Source: Augochlora pura
Taxonomy: Eukaryota; Arthropoda; Insecta; Hymenoptera; Halictidae
Direction: 5' to 3'
Assembly (NCBI RefSeq): GCF_028453695.1
Contig: NC_135773.1
Location: 21,142,001-21,206,000, forward strand
Length of the DNA: 64,000 nt
Below are positions 12,701 through 22,440 of this stretch, in pieces. The notes beneath the pieces were generated by a model. It did no database searches and was not told the origin of the DNA. It worked only from the letters and a program-made list of their open reading frames with translations. The number at the start of each line of letters is the position of its first letter. The stretch's first letter is position 1. The translations under genes and the position numbers were made by a program.

Positions 12701-15700
12701 AAATAAAAAAGAAAAAAAAGAATGAATAAGTGTAGGCTGGCCGGAGTCTGTAATCTGCGGTCGTCGGTAAAGAGAACGAAACGTGTGTGCAACTGTGCGA
12801 ATCCGATGCAGCAAGGTCAAGCGCACCAAAGAGAGAGAGAGAGAGAGAGAGAGACTGTTTCCGCGTTATGCAATCGGTTACGGTATCGCTCGACGATACA
12901 GCATCGGAATCGAACGAGAAAGAGGAAGAAGAGACGGCTGCGATCCGGCCAAAAATTTCCGCGAAACGACTAAAAATATAATTCATTATTTGACGAGCGG
13001 CCAGCCAGCGGTGAATCGACTGCCAAACCGAGTCCTTGGCGGCCCGGATCGAAAACTGGCGAGAATGCGGTAACGAGGACGGGGCGGTGGTGTCGTGTTA
13101 GAGCGCGGAGGGAACGAGGGACGGTTTTGGCGATCGAGACCGTGTGTGTAACAGGTGTTTTTAGGCGACCCGTGGGAATTCGGGTTGTTTGTCCCGTCGC
13201 GCCGTATCGCGTCGAGTCTACTCCGACGATAAGTCTCGTAGGTAACGATGATGACAGATTGCTCGGCTTATCTTATCTTGTTTACCAACAGACCGCGGGC
13301 TTAATAAGAGAGGACGGACCGTCGGGAGAAAGTTCGATGGAAGACGGAGCCGAGGCACCGCGTCGTCGCTGGTCGATACCGGCGAGATTACCGCGGCAAC
13401 GAGCGAGTTTTTCTTGTCGCGGTGCTTAACATTGATCCTCTTAGCATCGGCCGAAAGAGCCTGCTGTATCCGAGCGAAATGTTTCAAACTCGTTCGACGC
13501 AGTTTGATCGAGTTTCGGATAGAAGTCACAAGAATCTTAAAATGCCTGATAAATAACAAATTCAAAAAGGGAGAAGAAATAAGAAATGAAATTTAGCAAA
13601 ATTAAATAAATCTGTTAAGTTTATAATATTGAACATCTATGTTTTCACTATTGAATATCTGTTTATAATGTTCAGATAAAATAACATATTTTGTGTGATG
13701 CAAGCGAAATAAGAAAATGTTTTAAATAAATTGAAAATTTAATAAAATATTTAATAAAAATATTAAGAAAACAATCTTTCCAACGATAGCCAGCAACGGT
13801 ATATCGTTGTTCGGTACTAAGAGGGTTAAAACAGATCCGATTCTCCAGACGGGGATTACTGTCGCAGTCTCCGACGACCGTCGGCTTTGTCTACAGCAAA
13901 ACAGCCGCGACGTATCGCGAAAATAACATGGAAAAATAAAACACGATCCAACGATCTCGCGTAAGGTGTCGATCATTTTTTCTCTCCTCGCAGAAATCTT
14001 TTAATGGTTAATAAAAGGAACGACGTGGATCGCGCGATCGGCTGTTTTCAGATCCGAGGGTTCAACGGAGTCACCCGTGACGCGGAGGGGGAGAGGAGGA
14101 ATTTATTGAGAAGTGACGTAACTTCTGACTTTATAATTAACGCTGTTACGTGGAGCAGAAGCTTATCTGCCTCGCCAGAATTCCTAAATATAGAATCTTG
14201 ATAAATAAAGAACGGCTTATATTAAGCGACGGATTTTTATATCCTTGAGAAAAATTCAACGAGCGGACGACAAAAAGACGGCCATTTTACGGTGATTAGT
14301 AAAACGAACGGCTGAAGCGAATTAGTATGTTATTTGTATTAGTAGTAATTATTAATTTGGACGTTCAAATGAAAGTATGAGATGAGATGTCGCGAGGCTA
14401 CGATGATTAGGCGGATGACGGAATATGTTCCAAGCGTTGACCCTTTGCACGGAGTGGTCGCGAGAACGAAAGAGAAACAGAGAAAGAAAAATGAAACGAA
14501 AATGGTAATTCGTCACGAGCCAAGGATTCATGTCACAATTTTATTCACGTACAAACAAGTTACATACTGGTACAAAACGCGGGGCGCGCCGCGACCGTTC
14601 GATGGAACCGAACCGTCGCGTCCAATGTTTAAGAGAATACTTGATCCATACAGTAGTGATTTGTACAGCTCGGAAAACGATACACAGCCGAGCACGTTTG
14701 CATCGCGTTTGCATCGCGTTCGCGAGAACGAGAGCGTCATCCCCTGGTCCATTCGCTAAATAACGCGGAAAGCAACGGGTGGCCGTACTCGTTTCAATGA
14801 TTTCTCTCTCTCCCTCTCTCTCTCTGTGTCATCGGTCTCTGTCACGTTCTCTACCGGGTGCGCCGCGCATCGAGGTTTCCGTTCCAAAGTGCAAAGGGTT
14901 AATTCCTATATTTTCCATTCAGCCGAAATGACGAGGCAATCCGTACCGACGCTCATTTGCCTGACGTTGCCCGCCCTGGCCTGCTCGACCAGCTCTTTGT
15001 ACACGGCGTCCAACGGGTGCTCCCAGGTGGTGGTTCCGGTGGACGTCTGGTAATAGTACCAAGCTCCAGTCGACTCCACGAAGCATGGCCGCCAACCCTT
15101 CGGCAAGGCCGCCATGAGGCCTTCCCGGGCCAAGTCCATAAGGTGCGGCTCCGCATCGGGGTCGATTCCCAAGTGCCTCGCATAGTCGAGCACCTCTGAA
15201 AAAGCAATCGACCGCTCCATTAGTTAATTAACAGATGACTGCTCTGCCACGGTGTTACCGAGACGTGGCAGAGAGGCCTGTCGTCGACGAAATTTAAAGA
15301 ATTACGATCGAACGGGAGGGCGCAATGATTTTTTTCACGATTCTTTTTTTCTCAATGTTATCAGACATTCGGACATTGCTTTGCTGCTTTAAAAGCTTTT
15401 TTCTATAGTCTGCTCTGTGTTTTTTTTTTGCTGAGATATATTTGTTCGTTGTATAGTTATAATCGATGTTTCGGAGGTGTGGACAAATTTGATAAGATTT
15501 GTGTATGATGTACAATCTCAGTCAGATTTAACCCTTTGCACTCGAAGCCATTTCAACTTCGAATTTAAAATAATTTTTCTGGCTTCTAGCGTCGCCATTT
15601 TATGTAACAATATTTATTTTATGCGTATGAAATTGAGTCTCGTGACTCATATAACAGTTACACTTTTAACAATTTTTAGATCTAAGCTTCGACGGTGTCT

Positions 15701-18700
15701 ATTAAAAATAATTTTGGAATTAGTGTAATTTTAATGGCGCCGCAGAGTCGCCACTCGAGTGCTAAGGGTTAACATGTAATTTCTTAGACGAACCTAGCAG
15801 AAATGGTCACTAACCTGTTAGGATCCTCTTTGGATCAGCTTTAAGTATATATTTAATAAATATTTCTAAATACAACAATTAAATACTTTCGCAGCTACGA
15901 TTCTTCGAACAGGCACAAAATTTTTTAAAGAAACTCTGGTGTCTTTTGAGAAAAAAATTCACCAAAATCATTGTCTCACCTTCCTCTGTTAAAATGAAAA
16001 CTGACATAATTGGAACAAAAGTCCAAGTCTGTTAAAAAAAGTCCAACTTTAAATCAAAATCCAACTATAATCTCACCTTCTCTCAAATCGACGAAAGCTA
16101 GACTTTCAATGCTAATCAACCGGCGTTGTCATTCTCGCCTACCTCGCAACTTCACAATTAAATTATCTTTTATAACACAGTCGTGTTGTCTGGAAACTAC
16201 GTGCCGATTTATAAATATTCATGCAAGAACGAGTCTCAATAGATCACTTCATATTTAATTCATATGCTTTTGACGCTAAAGAACACAGTCGCATGTGTAA
16301 ATTCGACCGTATAATTTAATTAAACAAGTCATTTGTTTTCAACGATTCTGATATACCTGAACAACCTCCCACGCCACTGTATTACTAGTTTAACTCCTCG
16401 ATTCGTTCCAATCTTGTTTGTACTCTCAACAAAAAAATTGATCGAAAACAGTGCAACAATTTTTAGATAAGTTTTTCGATGTACTCTGAACACGGTTATC
16501 AACAAACAGTATAGATAAAGCGACGAGGTAATTCCCGGTGACTAATACAAAGATCGTTTCGCCCCGAAGTATAGAGTCCGATGAAACGTTTAGAGTGATA
16601 GTATTCCTTTAGATCGACAGTAACGGGCTAAACGATAACGAACCTGGCATTTTTCGCACGCGAACAATTATCATTTCTCGCAATTCCACGGAGACACGGC
16701 GAGTCCCCGCACGAGGAATCTACGCCGTAAAAATGAATCCGCCTCGAAAAGGGACGGCCACTCTCGCTGGATACGCACGTGCACTCGGTGTCACGGCTTT
16801 ATAAAGCTTCGAAAGGGGTCAAGGATGGTCCGCGGAATAAAGAAATTCTTCGCGTGTTAGCGCCGGCATTGTTCGACACCCTGGAATCTTCGTTCCATGA
16901 AAAAAGAAGAAAAAAAAAAAGAAGAAAAAAAAAAACGAACAAGACGGAGCGAGAGTTCGCCGTGAGTCGGCTGAGGGTGGAATTTTTAAATTACCCGCCG
17001 CTATAAATACCGGTGTCAATAAGTAACGCCGGGACCGTATTAATAAAACTCCTCGAACAAGTGATTTCAAGGTTCTTGGGTCGACCGTGTGCGGGTTATA
17101 ACGATGCCTATCGATTATAGGCCAGGTGGAGGGTACACGTGGCAATGCGGAACTGTTGTTCCAGAAGAAAGGGGACCGTCGGGATATCTTCATGGGTTAC
17201 GCGCATCGTTACTTGCCGAAGAACGTCCGTGGCACGGCATGGAATACGGGAAACGTACGCGTTGCGCCATAATGGCACAGTCGAACAATTTTTCACCCTT
17301 TCCTTCACGTAAAAGTAAAATCTCTAGCGCGCATCTGTATACGAAGTATGCAAAGAACGTGTGCGATATAAAATATAGCGTTACTATATCATTACCAACG
17401 GCACACGCTATCGCGAGAACCGTATCGTCGAGGAACGATGTTTGTCAAATCGATATAAACTGACGAAAGGTCGAAACTGTAGCATCGAACTGTATCCAAT
17501 CAATCTTATTTACGTCTGACAATACTTTTTGTCAGAGAATTATTTTCGTTGTTATGGAAAACAACCGTTACGAAAGGGAAAATAACTGACTCTTGTTCGC
17601 TACCTCGACACGGTAAAGCAACGCGTGCTCGGCCGGTAACAAGCGTCAACAGCGTCCGCTCGGTTAAATTTGACAGAACGTTCATCGACCCGTGGCTAAT
17701 TAATTCTTCAGTAGCCTGCCGGTTGGCCGTGCTTTCCGAGACGAATATCCGAAAATTGCCCGGCTTGAAGAGCCACGGTAGACGGGCCACAAGCGCCGAT
17801 AGTTAGATAAAGTGTCAATCTATCCGCGGGCCCTTGATCCCCCACCCGTTCGATTCGGCTAAATACCGTCGAACACGATTAACGAGTTGCCCGAGTACTT
17901 GTTACGCGGGCGTGTCGCCATCGGTTGACGTTTCGCGCGTTCGTTTATAAATAATTCATCGCGGCCGGGTTCAACCCGTGTACTTTGTCCGACGAGCGCC
18001 GTTTCTGTTTACCGGAGCCGTTCCGAACGGACGGAGAGACGAGCACCGGGAAAAAATAAAGGAGAAAAGAGAAGGAGCGACACGAGCTCCTGGGAACTTC
18101 TCTGTCGACCATTATCATAACAATCCGGCGGCGCTCGATTTCGCAGGGAAATTAATTCCAGAATCACGTTCGAAAACGCCGGCGATAACGCGTCGCCGGA
18201 AGCGCTGGCAGAGTCTCGCGTTTGAACATATAATTAGCCGCGAAGATCGCCGCGCGTCGAATCTCTCTCTATCCCTCTCTCACTCTCTCACTCTCTCTCT
18301 TCTCTCCCTCTCTCCTTCCCTATCTCTTCCTTTCTCTCTCATTCATCGCGGCGGACTCTGAATAGTTAACGCTGCCTTTTGCGGCGGATAGACACGGCCG
18401 CGACGACAGCGCTGCAAACACGGCCCGGTTAAAAATTCCATCATGGAAGTCTTTGACAGGTGGCTCGGGGGGTTAGCACCGGAGGTAACACGCCGCAACA
18501 TCTGTCCTTCCGTGGCGGCGGTTGAAATTTTTGTAACCGTTCCAACCGCGCTCGCCGCGCAGAAATTCCCTGGATCGCCGGGCGAATTTCTGGCCGGGAT
18601 TTTGCGTTCCGCGCGCCGATCGCGCGTTCGAATTTTTGCCGTCGGTTCGGGCCGCGTATCCTGCGGACGTCAGTCACTGGCGCGACCAACCCCTGGGGGA

Positions 18701-19656
18701 GGGGGTGGGTTCCCGAGGCTTATGACAAAACTTTCGCCGCACTGCGGATCCTATTGATTTTCCTCGGAACGCTAGGCTGCCGAGCTCACTGCTCCCGTCC
18801 GGCCGCGGTGTAAATAAACAAGGAAACTCGGCACCGAAACCGTTCAACCCTCCGCCGTTTCATTTATGATCCTTAACCCTATACCACCGAATCGTTGCGC
18901 CGTGTTCTTTAATCGATATTTCGGACTACCGCAGCTTTTCTATTGTTCTTGCAGCTAAGAAGGCGCAATGGAAAGGATTTTGTTTCAAGAATTGTTACAG
19001 TTAGAATCTAGAAACGTCTGACCTTGCTCCGAAACGAAATTCGCTGAAAGACCGTTGCGATACGCGGGTAATCAAAACAAGCTCGAATTCGCGTGCCATA
19101 AGGTCGAGGAAAGCGTAAAGGCGGACGGTTCGCGGGACAAACTACCCTCGCCGCGAAACAGATCGTCGCACGCGTTTTGCGTCAGCTTTCATTGCGCAAC
19201 GAACGGTTTCGCAATATGACGCTTTTTCCTTCCGAGAACCGTGTGCCGGGCCTCCGCGCGACACTAATCGCTCTCAGCGGCGCAATTAATTTCCAATTAA
19301 GAGAACGTAGGTATGGCAATTGTCCGAGGATCGAAGCGTTCGAGCGGAAGGAAGAGCAGGAGCGGTTGGTCAAGGCCGCGACCCCGGTAATCGTGTAAAA
19401 GAATTAAGAAACCGGAGACGGGGAAGCCGGAAGTGGGGTGGCCAGGCAAGAAAGCACACCCCCGTGTGCTACATCGATCGCGGGGGTGGAGCGTGCCGGA
19501 GGAGGAACCTTCGCGGACTGCTACGTGCGCGTACTACCTAAAGGACATTTTTTGGGTGGGCTTCCGTGGACACGTACCTTCGTTCGACGGATGCGACGTC
19601 TCGTCGAAGACCTCCCTGCAGACGATCGTGGCGGCGCTGTCCTGGGAAATGCTCAT
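440..19656 (-). CDS. CEP164: CEP164-like centriolar distal appendage protein (5' six coding exons, 3' end outside window)
   Basis: Spliced minus-strand gene, join of 19656-19578, 15195-14947, 6270-5518, 3830-3052, 2984-2565 and 765-440: 868 codons plus two bases, open at the left edge. CEP164 sits on the distal appendages of the mother centriole; in vertebrates it recruits TTBK2 through its N-terminal module and is needed for membrane docking and ciliogenesis. In insects the likely sites are ciliated sensory neurons and sperm (inference). The sequence shows the family's signature: FDET and EEVLDYARHLGIDP, then LAREGL, then a WW domain (about residues 57-89, W61, Y73-Y75, W84, P87), a disordered middle (about 110-560) and charged coiled coil (about 570-868). 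Intron phases are 1, 1, 1, 0, 0, 2 and every junction has GT-AG ends. The vertebrate protein is about 1,460 residues, so more C-terminal exons should lie to the left. An extra in-phase exon inside a long intron cannot be excluded. Confidence 0.86.
766..2564 (-). other. CEP164 intron 5
   Basis: A 1.8-kb phase-0 intron, bounded by GTGAGTACC at its 5' end and TTTCAG at its 3' end. It is AT-rich in the middle, with a GC-rich patch near 2230-2520. It holds one small inverted-repeat element (1581-1769). No coding signal is seen. Confidence 0.7.
1581..1769. mobile_element. Small terminal-inverted-repeat element, family unknown
   Basis: The ends GGGGTTATGCTCA (1581-1593) and TGAGCATAACCTC (1757-1769) are inverted repeats differing at one base. 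The 163 bp between them is AT-rich and non-coding. No clear target duplication is visible. It may be a MITE or a chance inverted repeat, and it does not share ends with the TTAA families. Confidence 0.4.
2565..2984 (-). CDS. CEP164: CEP164-like coding exon 5 (coiled coil)
   Basis: Encodes residues 621-760, an uninterrupted charged coiled coil beginning EEREIQQLIAEMDEARMENL and ending CLEDILRNFRID. The exon is 420 bp with phase 0 at both ends. The acceptor is TTTCCAG|GAGGAACG and the donor is ATCGAC|GTGAGTACC. The 67-bp intron before it is the shortest in the gene. Coiled coil occupies the central and C-terminal parts of vertebrate CEP164, so the placement fits. Confidence 0.86.
3052..3830 (-). 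CDS. CEP164: CEP164-like coding exon 4 (acidic linker into coiled coil)
   Basis: Encodes residues 361-620. It begins DRPADEERKSVRFDISKEMD; a similar K.V.FD(I/L)S motif exists in vertebrate CEP164, although near its C-terminus. An acidic Ser-rich stretch follows (EDPETKEDSEDKPDEDTG), then KNVRRRSKTRKSAIRFSKE, then heptad-rich coiled coil from about residue 565 (KEHEEDIEMLKKEYEEKLEK and on). The acceptor is GTGTGACAG|ATGACAG, which completes a phase-1 codon. The donor is GCTCAGAAG|GTAAAA in phase 0. The reading frame that continues past this donor is intron read-through. Confidence 0.86.
4629..5181. mobile_element. TTAA element, ACCGACCGG group, copy A (interrupted by a nested element)
   Basis: It runs from TTAACCCTTTACCGACCGG to GGTAAAGTGTTAA, so the ends are inverted CCCTTTACC-type repeats bounded by TTAA. 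Without the 291-bp insertion at 4728-5018 it aligns along its length with copy B at 5213-5403 and with 9120-9334. No ORF of transposase type. A non-autonomous piggyBac-like element is the best reading, from the TTAA target and CCC-type ends. Confidence 0.72.
4728..5018. mobile_element. TTAA element, CACGTTGAG group, nested inside copy A
   Basis: Ends TTAACACGTTGAGTGCCGCG and CGCGTGGCACTCAACGTGTTAA are inverted repeats matching at 15 of 16 bases inside the TTAA sites. It carries two direct subterminal repeats of the form CGGTGACTGAC (near 4756 and 4799). Copy B has a single TTAA at the same place, so this is a real insertion with TTAA duplication. It has no coding capacity; the frame at 4801-5067 is not a gene. 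Confidence 0.8.
5213..5403. mobile_element. TTAA element, ACCGATCGG group, copy B (empty site)
   Basis: Starts TTAACCCTTTACCGATCGG and ends GGTAAAGCGTTAA. It is shorter than copy A: about 30 bp near its left end and a block near its right end are missing. Flanks are shared with copy A (CTTCTATTTC on the left, GCTGAAAGT on the right), so the pair arose by tandem duplication of an element with its surroundings. Confidence 0.72.
5518..6270 (-). CDS. CEP164: CEP164-like coding exon 3 (disordered Ser/Lys-rich middle region)
   Basis: Encodes residues 110-360. It is rich in Lys, Pro, Ser and Glu, with short segments that look constrained: RDYTSLKFQDPKFYECPKLL, SMRELDLKEVLKRSESLSPR, and ELTLSGGGTMFLKSNRSRD. 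No catalytic domain is visible. The acceptor is TGATCGGCAG|AGGAAG and the donor is GAGGACG|GTAAGATATG, both phase 1. I infer a disordered linker with short linear motifs; SLSPR and similar Ser-Pro sites could be phosphorylated. The open frames on the opposite strand over this exon are compositional shadows. Confidence 0.85.
6655..6673. repeat. CT microsatellite
   Basis: A run of CT dinucleotides followed by a T-run, in the GC-rich part of intron 2 next to exon 3. Confidence 0.9.
7155..7843. mobile_element. Long TTAA element with internal minisatellite and palindrome
   Basis: Starts TTAACCCTTTGCACTCCC and ends GGAGTGCAAAGGGTTAA, near-perfect inverted ends with TTAA on both sides. At 689 bp it is the longest TTAA element here. 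The middle holds about three to four copies of a roughly 70-bp unit containing AATAACTAGTTTGAC (7405-7634), and a perfect palindrome at 7761-7788 (arms AATTCTAGTAAC and GTTACTAGAATT around AAAA). No transposase frame. Confidence 0.75.
7405..7634. repeat. Internal tandem repeat, about 70-bp unit
   Basis: Degenerate units, each with ATAACTAGTTTGAC, a GTAGTTTGT-like block and ATTTTATCATATTTT, lie inside the TTAA element at 7155-7843. The repeat probably expanded inside the element. Confidence 0.7.
9120..9334. mobile_element. TTAA element, ACCGG group (diverged copy)
   Basis: It runs from TTAACACTTTAACAACCGG to CGGTAAATTGTTAA. The interior shares CCTGTGAATCGGTT, ACCGTAAGCTT and TTCGCGATTAATGAAATAA-like blocks with the copies at 4629 and 5213. 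It is more diverged and probably older. Confidence 0.65.
9960..10930. other. GC-rich, CpG-rich island in intron 2
   Basis: A compositional island bounded by AT-rich DNA, with many CG dinucleotides and a short CA/CG alternation near 10632-10650. Long overlapping open frames on both strands reflect the lack of stop codons in GC-rich sequence. None resembles a known protein. Confidence 0.5.
10935..11117. repeat. Direct duplication, about 65 bp, spaced 118 bp
   Basis: The block starting AAGTTGTAGTCTAACG at 10935 recurs at 11053 with few changes (both continue TTTATGGTCACTTTATG and end ATTATGCCAAG-like sequence then CAAATATTC). It lies immediately upstream of the mitochondrial rRNA insertion. Confidence 0.8.
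11158..11466 (+). pseudogene. NUMT: nuclear copy of the 3' part of mitochondrial 16S rRNA (rrnL)
   Basis: The segment contains the conserved landmarks of large-subunit rRNA in the right order: GGGACGAGAAGACGGTATA (usual form GACGAGAAGACCCTATA), CCTTAGGGATAACAGCGTAA of the peptidyl-transferase region, GTTTGTGACCTCGATGTTGA, and GGTGCAG near the 3' end. The AT-rich sequence between them fits an insect mitochondrial rRNA. It sits inside an intron of a nuclear gene and has lesions such as ACGGTATA, so it is a nuclear insertion, not a functional rRNA. It begins and ends within the gene. The orientation is opposite to CEP164. Confidence 0.88.
11496..11742. mobile_element. TTAA element, GCACTCGAAGCC group
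   Basis: Starts TTAACCCTTTGCACTCGAAG and ends CGACTGCAAAGGGTTAA; 247 bp. The interior shares CATTTTAACTGGAAATCTGA, TATTTCCATTTTAT, TGCATATGTAATTGATTCT and CGTGATAGAACAATTTTA with copies at 15528, 28867, 49605 and 53304. It lies only 30 bp from the end of the mitochondrial insertion. Confidence 0.78.
12656..12676. repeat. GA microsatellite
   Basis: About ten GA dinucleotides on the plus strand. Confidence 0.9.
12831..12854. repeat. GA microsatellite
   Basis: About twelve GA dinucleotides on the plus strand. Confidence 0.9.
13770..13829. mobile_element. TTAA element fragment (right end only)
   Basis: The stretch CAACGGTATATCGTTGTTCG then GGTACTAAGAGGGTTAA matches the right end of the element at 49092-49419 (ATATATTGTTGTCCGGTACTG then AAAGGGTTAA). 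I found no matching left end. Confidence 0.5.
14437..14902. mobile_element. Possible TTAA element with diverged left end, beside exon 2
   Basis: TTGACCCTTTGCAC at 14437 and GTGCAAAGGGTTAA ending at 14902 are inverted repeats of the common terminus. The 466 bp between them is GC-rich and unlike the other families, so the two ends may come from different insertions. The right end lies 45 bp from the exon 2 donor. Confidence 0.45.
14947..15195 (-). CDS. CEP164: CEP164-like coding exon 2 (WW domain)
   Basis: Encodes residues 27-109: the helix EVLDYARHLGIDP, the LAREGL motif and the WW domain LPKGWRPC...WYYYQTSTGTTTWEHP. The two signature Trp residues (W61, W84), the aromatic block Y73-Y75 and P87 are all present, so the fold should be intact. 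In vertebrates this region binds TTBK2. The acceptor is TTGCTTTTTCAG followed by AGGTGC. The donor is taken at GTCG|GTACGG because it gives phase 1, which joins exon 3 as Glu110. An in-frame ATG at 15220 lies in intron sequence before the acceptor and is not the start. A TTAA-element right end lies about 45 bp beyond the donor. Confidence 0.9.
15528..15772. mobile_element. TTAA element, GCACTCGAAGCC group
   Basis: Starts TTAACCCTTTGCACTCGAAG and ends CACTCGAGTGCTAAGGGTTAA; 245 bp. It aligns end to end with 11496-11742 and 53304-53561. No coding capacity. Confidence 0.78.
18261..18347. repeat. CT-rich microsatellite block
   Basis: Imperfect CT/CTT/CCCT runs within GC-rich intron 1 sequence. 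Confidence 0.85.
19578..19656 (-). CDS. CEP164: CEP164-like coding exon 1 (start codon)
   Basis: Encodes residues 1-26 plus one base. It starts MSISQDSAATIV and continues CREVFDETSHPSNE, which matches the DET.IPSEQE stretch just before the conserved helix of vertebrate CEP164. It ends GAAG|GTACGTG, a strong donor in phase 1, exactly the phase needed by the acceptor at 15195; the split codon becomes Glu27. The ATG at 19656 is the only start that gives this peptide. I saw no in-frame stop immediately upstream, so a 5' extension or an upstream untranslated exon is possible. The exon is only 79 bp of coding sequence and is easily missed. Confidence 0.82.
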
Positions 19657-20211
19657 ACTAGCTTGTACGAGGAACGGCCGGGTCCCCTTGTCGCAGGACG
19701 TTCACATAACAACGTTCACCGTGACGCGCCAACACATTACAGCGTTCGCGTGGGCCTTGCTGCCCGTAAACGTCATAGCCCGTCAGACGTACGACGGGGA
19801 CGCGTGCACACGCGAGGAGAAGTTTCGCCCCGGCGACGAGGCCCGTCCGACGACGGTCAATGTTGAATTCGACTTGAACGTAGGCGGCGGATAGAGAAGA
19901 GACAGACAGAGACGGAGCGAGGGAGACGAGCAGCGCCCCCGGTAGCCTGACCCCGAACTAGGCCAATGATAAGGAAAACGAGCGGCACAGCCGCCGGCAA
20001 CTGTCTTATCGATTAATCGGGAGACCGCGCTGTGCGAGCTCGACGGACTAGCGCGCGCAAAATCTGCGAGAGATTGCCACGCATTTTACGTCCCGGAATC
20101 GTCGACTGCGATTGACGATGACTGTGACCGATCCAGGCGGACCTGCGAGCTCGGTAGGACCGGGAAGCTGGATAGCAACATATCGATAGGAGTACGCTAA
20201 CAATAAATTGA
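19657..20211 (-). promoter_or_regulatory. GC-rich 5' flank of CEP164 coding exon 1
   Basis: CpG-rich sequence directly upstream of the start codon, possibly 5'UTR and promoter. A CCAAT on the plus strand lies at about 19962. I could not find a convincing TATA box, an X-box or a strong splice acceptor, so whether transcription starts here or at an upstream exon is open. The call rests on position and composition only. Confidence 0.3.
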
Positions 20212-20312
20212 GCTGGTATAACAATTATTGAGTATAATAATTATTGGATATAATAATTATTGATTATAATAATTATTGGATATAACAATTATCAAGTATA
20301 ATAATGATTTAG
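20212..20312. repeat. Short AT-rich tandem repeat
   Basis: Units of about 18-20 bp containing ATAATAATTATTG recur about five times. Confidence 0.7.
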
Positions 20313-22440
20313 TATTACTTATAATTATAATCGCCTGCAAATTTATTTTCAATGATTAACAATACATTGGTATAAAAATAAGTCTGTAACAGACAATGAC
20401 AGTATTTTCTAAAGCTACACCGCTTTCTTCATTGTTCTCCAACTCCACTTAAATAAGAAATTATTTTCGCGTTTATCATGTAAGGTTTGTTTCATTGTAT
20501 AATGTAAAAGCGCCGAGCACACAAACAAGAGATAATGAGCATTCACCAGGTTGGAATTTTCCGTATCCCGTTTCGAATTCTTTTTACATAACGAAGAAAT
20601 GTGGAACGCGCATTTTCTCCTATTTTCTAGTGCGTCACTTCTTACATTTAAATGCAACGTAATCATTTTACCGTCGCGATCGGAATGTCGTCAGACTCTT
20701 GCGGAGTGGCTCTATCTTCTTCAATTATATTCGACCTACTTCCGAGCACGTTTATACCTTTTAATGTAATGGTAATACGTGTTTCAAACAAATGAATTTC
20801 GCGTCGCTGTTATTCTACGAATTGTATCGATTCTTACGGCACAACTGTTCTTATTCAAAAGTTGTAACATTAACTTAATTATAACTATAAATGCCTCAAT
20901 GGTTTTACATTTAACGTGTATATTTTTTAAAACCGTGGCAATTTTATGCGGAACATTTATCGTCTGTAGTCAAGGAAGGGATCTGTTCTTCGAGAAATTG
21001 AAATTATTAAAAATATCTTACTATATTTAAAGAAATTTAAGCGTTTTCGTGGTAGTCAAAATTTTATTAAAAACATTTGAGACGAATTTTTTTGTAATAT
21101 ACTCGTGATTGCTATACTTACGTACATGAGGTGAGTCAGATCTTCGTTTAGGTTCGATCACAGCGCCATACCACTGCTTTCGAATCACATAGTGATATTT
21201 TAAGACATTATGGCAGTTTCCTGTACTATCGACTGTTCTAGGGAATTTATATCGAAAAATGAACAATAATATTTTTATTCAAAACAGTCGTGAATATAAT
21301 TTGTTCGATAAGAAAACTGTGCAAGAGTTATTTTTTAATGGATACTGAACAAAAATGTTGATATTTTGCGTATATCGAGTGCAAGAACAGCGAAACTAGG
21401 GGCCCATACATTTGCTTATCCCCAGCAGAGATGGCGCCATTATGCAGACATAATCATTCGCGGCGTTAATCTCGTTTGCAATAAACTACTGGCAACCCCC
21501 GGCCAAATTATTTTATTGCTAAATGTAGAAACGACGTAGATTACTCTGCCCAGTAATCACCTTCATTCAATAAAATTTAAAGCGTTCAATTATTCACGTT
21601 TATTTCGCGCATGATGGAAATGGCTAAAGTGTTTGCCAACGCGCGAAGTAAATTAGTTTCTATTAATGCAGATGTTTTCCACTGGGAATGCAATAGAAAA
21701 ATGGTAAATGTTAATATTACATTGCAGTAATATGCTACAAGAGAATGCGCCGTGAAACGCGCGGAAAGATTTTGTTTCCGTTCATACATTTCAGTGGTTA
21801 AACTCTACGGAATTGTCCATTAAATATTATTTAACGTTTGTGCAGTTTTCCTGCAAACTCAGTTATTGGTAGTTCAATATTTAATTATTAGACTGTAGTT
21901 TTTCGTAAAAAATCAAAATTGTCGCTATTAATTATAAAATATCTTGGATAAAAGGATATTTCATTGCGTCTGTATTAATTTCAACAGGATGACAATAGTG
22001 CATCGATGTTATTAATTTTTTAACATCTTCTTACTGTTTTATAATTTGCTCACATATTATTATTACAACTTCTTACTAAATTACAATAAATTGCGGAATA
22101 AACCGCGCTCTACTTAATTTTCATTCGCAAATCAGTAAGATATTCTCTCTGCCGATATTTTACTGTACTATGCTCGAATTATGAAATATTTACGAACATA
22201 ATCTGACTCTATTACGAATCAGGAGAATAATACTTGATATCAGGTGGAACATTCGATTTTTCCTGAAACAAAGGTACATTTGTATTAAACAAAAACTCTA
22301 TAAAACGAGCCTCTCTTGGAAACTATTACGACTTCACATTACAGATGACCAATCGAACATGAACAATGATTGAGATCTATCTCCGAGAACGAAAATATTT
22401 ACAATATCATTGATATAAATAATTTAGCCTATAATCTGAT
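20313..22440. other. AT-rich non-coding stretch
   Basis: No exon-like sequence, TTAA element pair or RNA gene was recognised. All open frames are short and of random composition. Confidence 0.5.

Larger units (their letters stand above)
12540..13440. other. GC-rich island with GA microsatellites in intron 2
   Basis: GC-rich sequence with two GA runs (12656-12676, 12831-12854). No coding signal; the overlapping open frames run straight through the microsatellites and are artefacts. Confidence 0.5.
6271..14946 (-). other. CEP164 intron 2
   Basis: An 8.7-kb phase-1 intron. It contains TTAA elements (7155-7843, 9120-9334, 11496-11742, 14437-14902 and a fragment near 13829), the mitochondrial rRNA insertion (11158-11466), GC-rich islands near 9960-10930 and 12540-13440, and CT/GA microsatellites. 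Stretches 7844-9119 and 9335-9960 are AT-rich with nothing recognisable. No extra CEP164 exon was found; exons 2 and 3 join in phase without one. Confidence 0.7.
15196..19577 (-). other. CEP164 intron 1
   Basis: A 4.4-kb phase-1 intron with GTACGTG at its 5' end. It holds one TTAA element (15528-15772). Stretch 15773-16560 is AT-rich with nothing recognisable. From about 16600 it becomes GC-richer, with an A-rich run near 16902-16934 and a CT-rich block at 18261-18347. A lone TTAACCCTATACC (18873) lacks a partner end. Confidence 0.7.

Noticed and set aside
14906..15220. Open frame starting with an ATG at 15220 as the N-terminus of the WW protein
   Set aside because: The first 24 bases include a clear polypyrimidine-CAG acceptor just before AGGTGC, and a phase-matched upstream exon at 19578-19656 gives the expected family N-terminus.
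18873..18890. TTAACCCTATACCACCGAA as another TTAA-element left end
   Set aside because: No matching right end or family interior could be found nearby.
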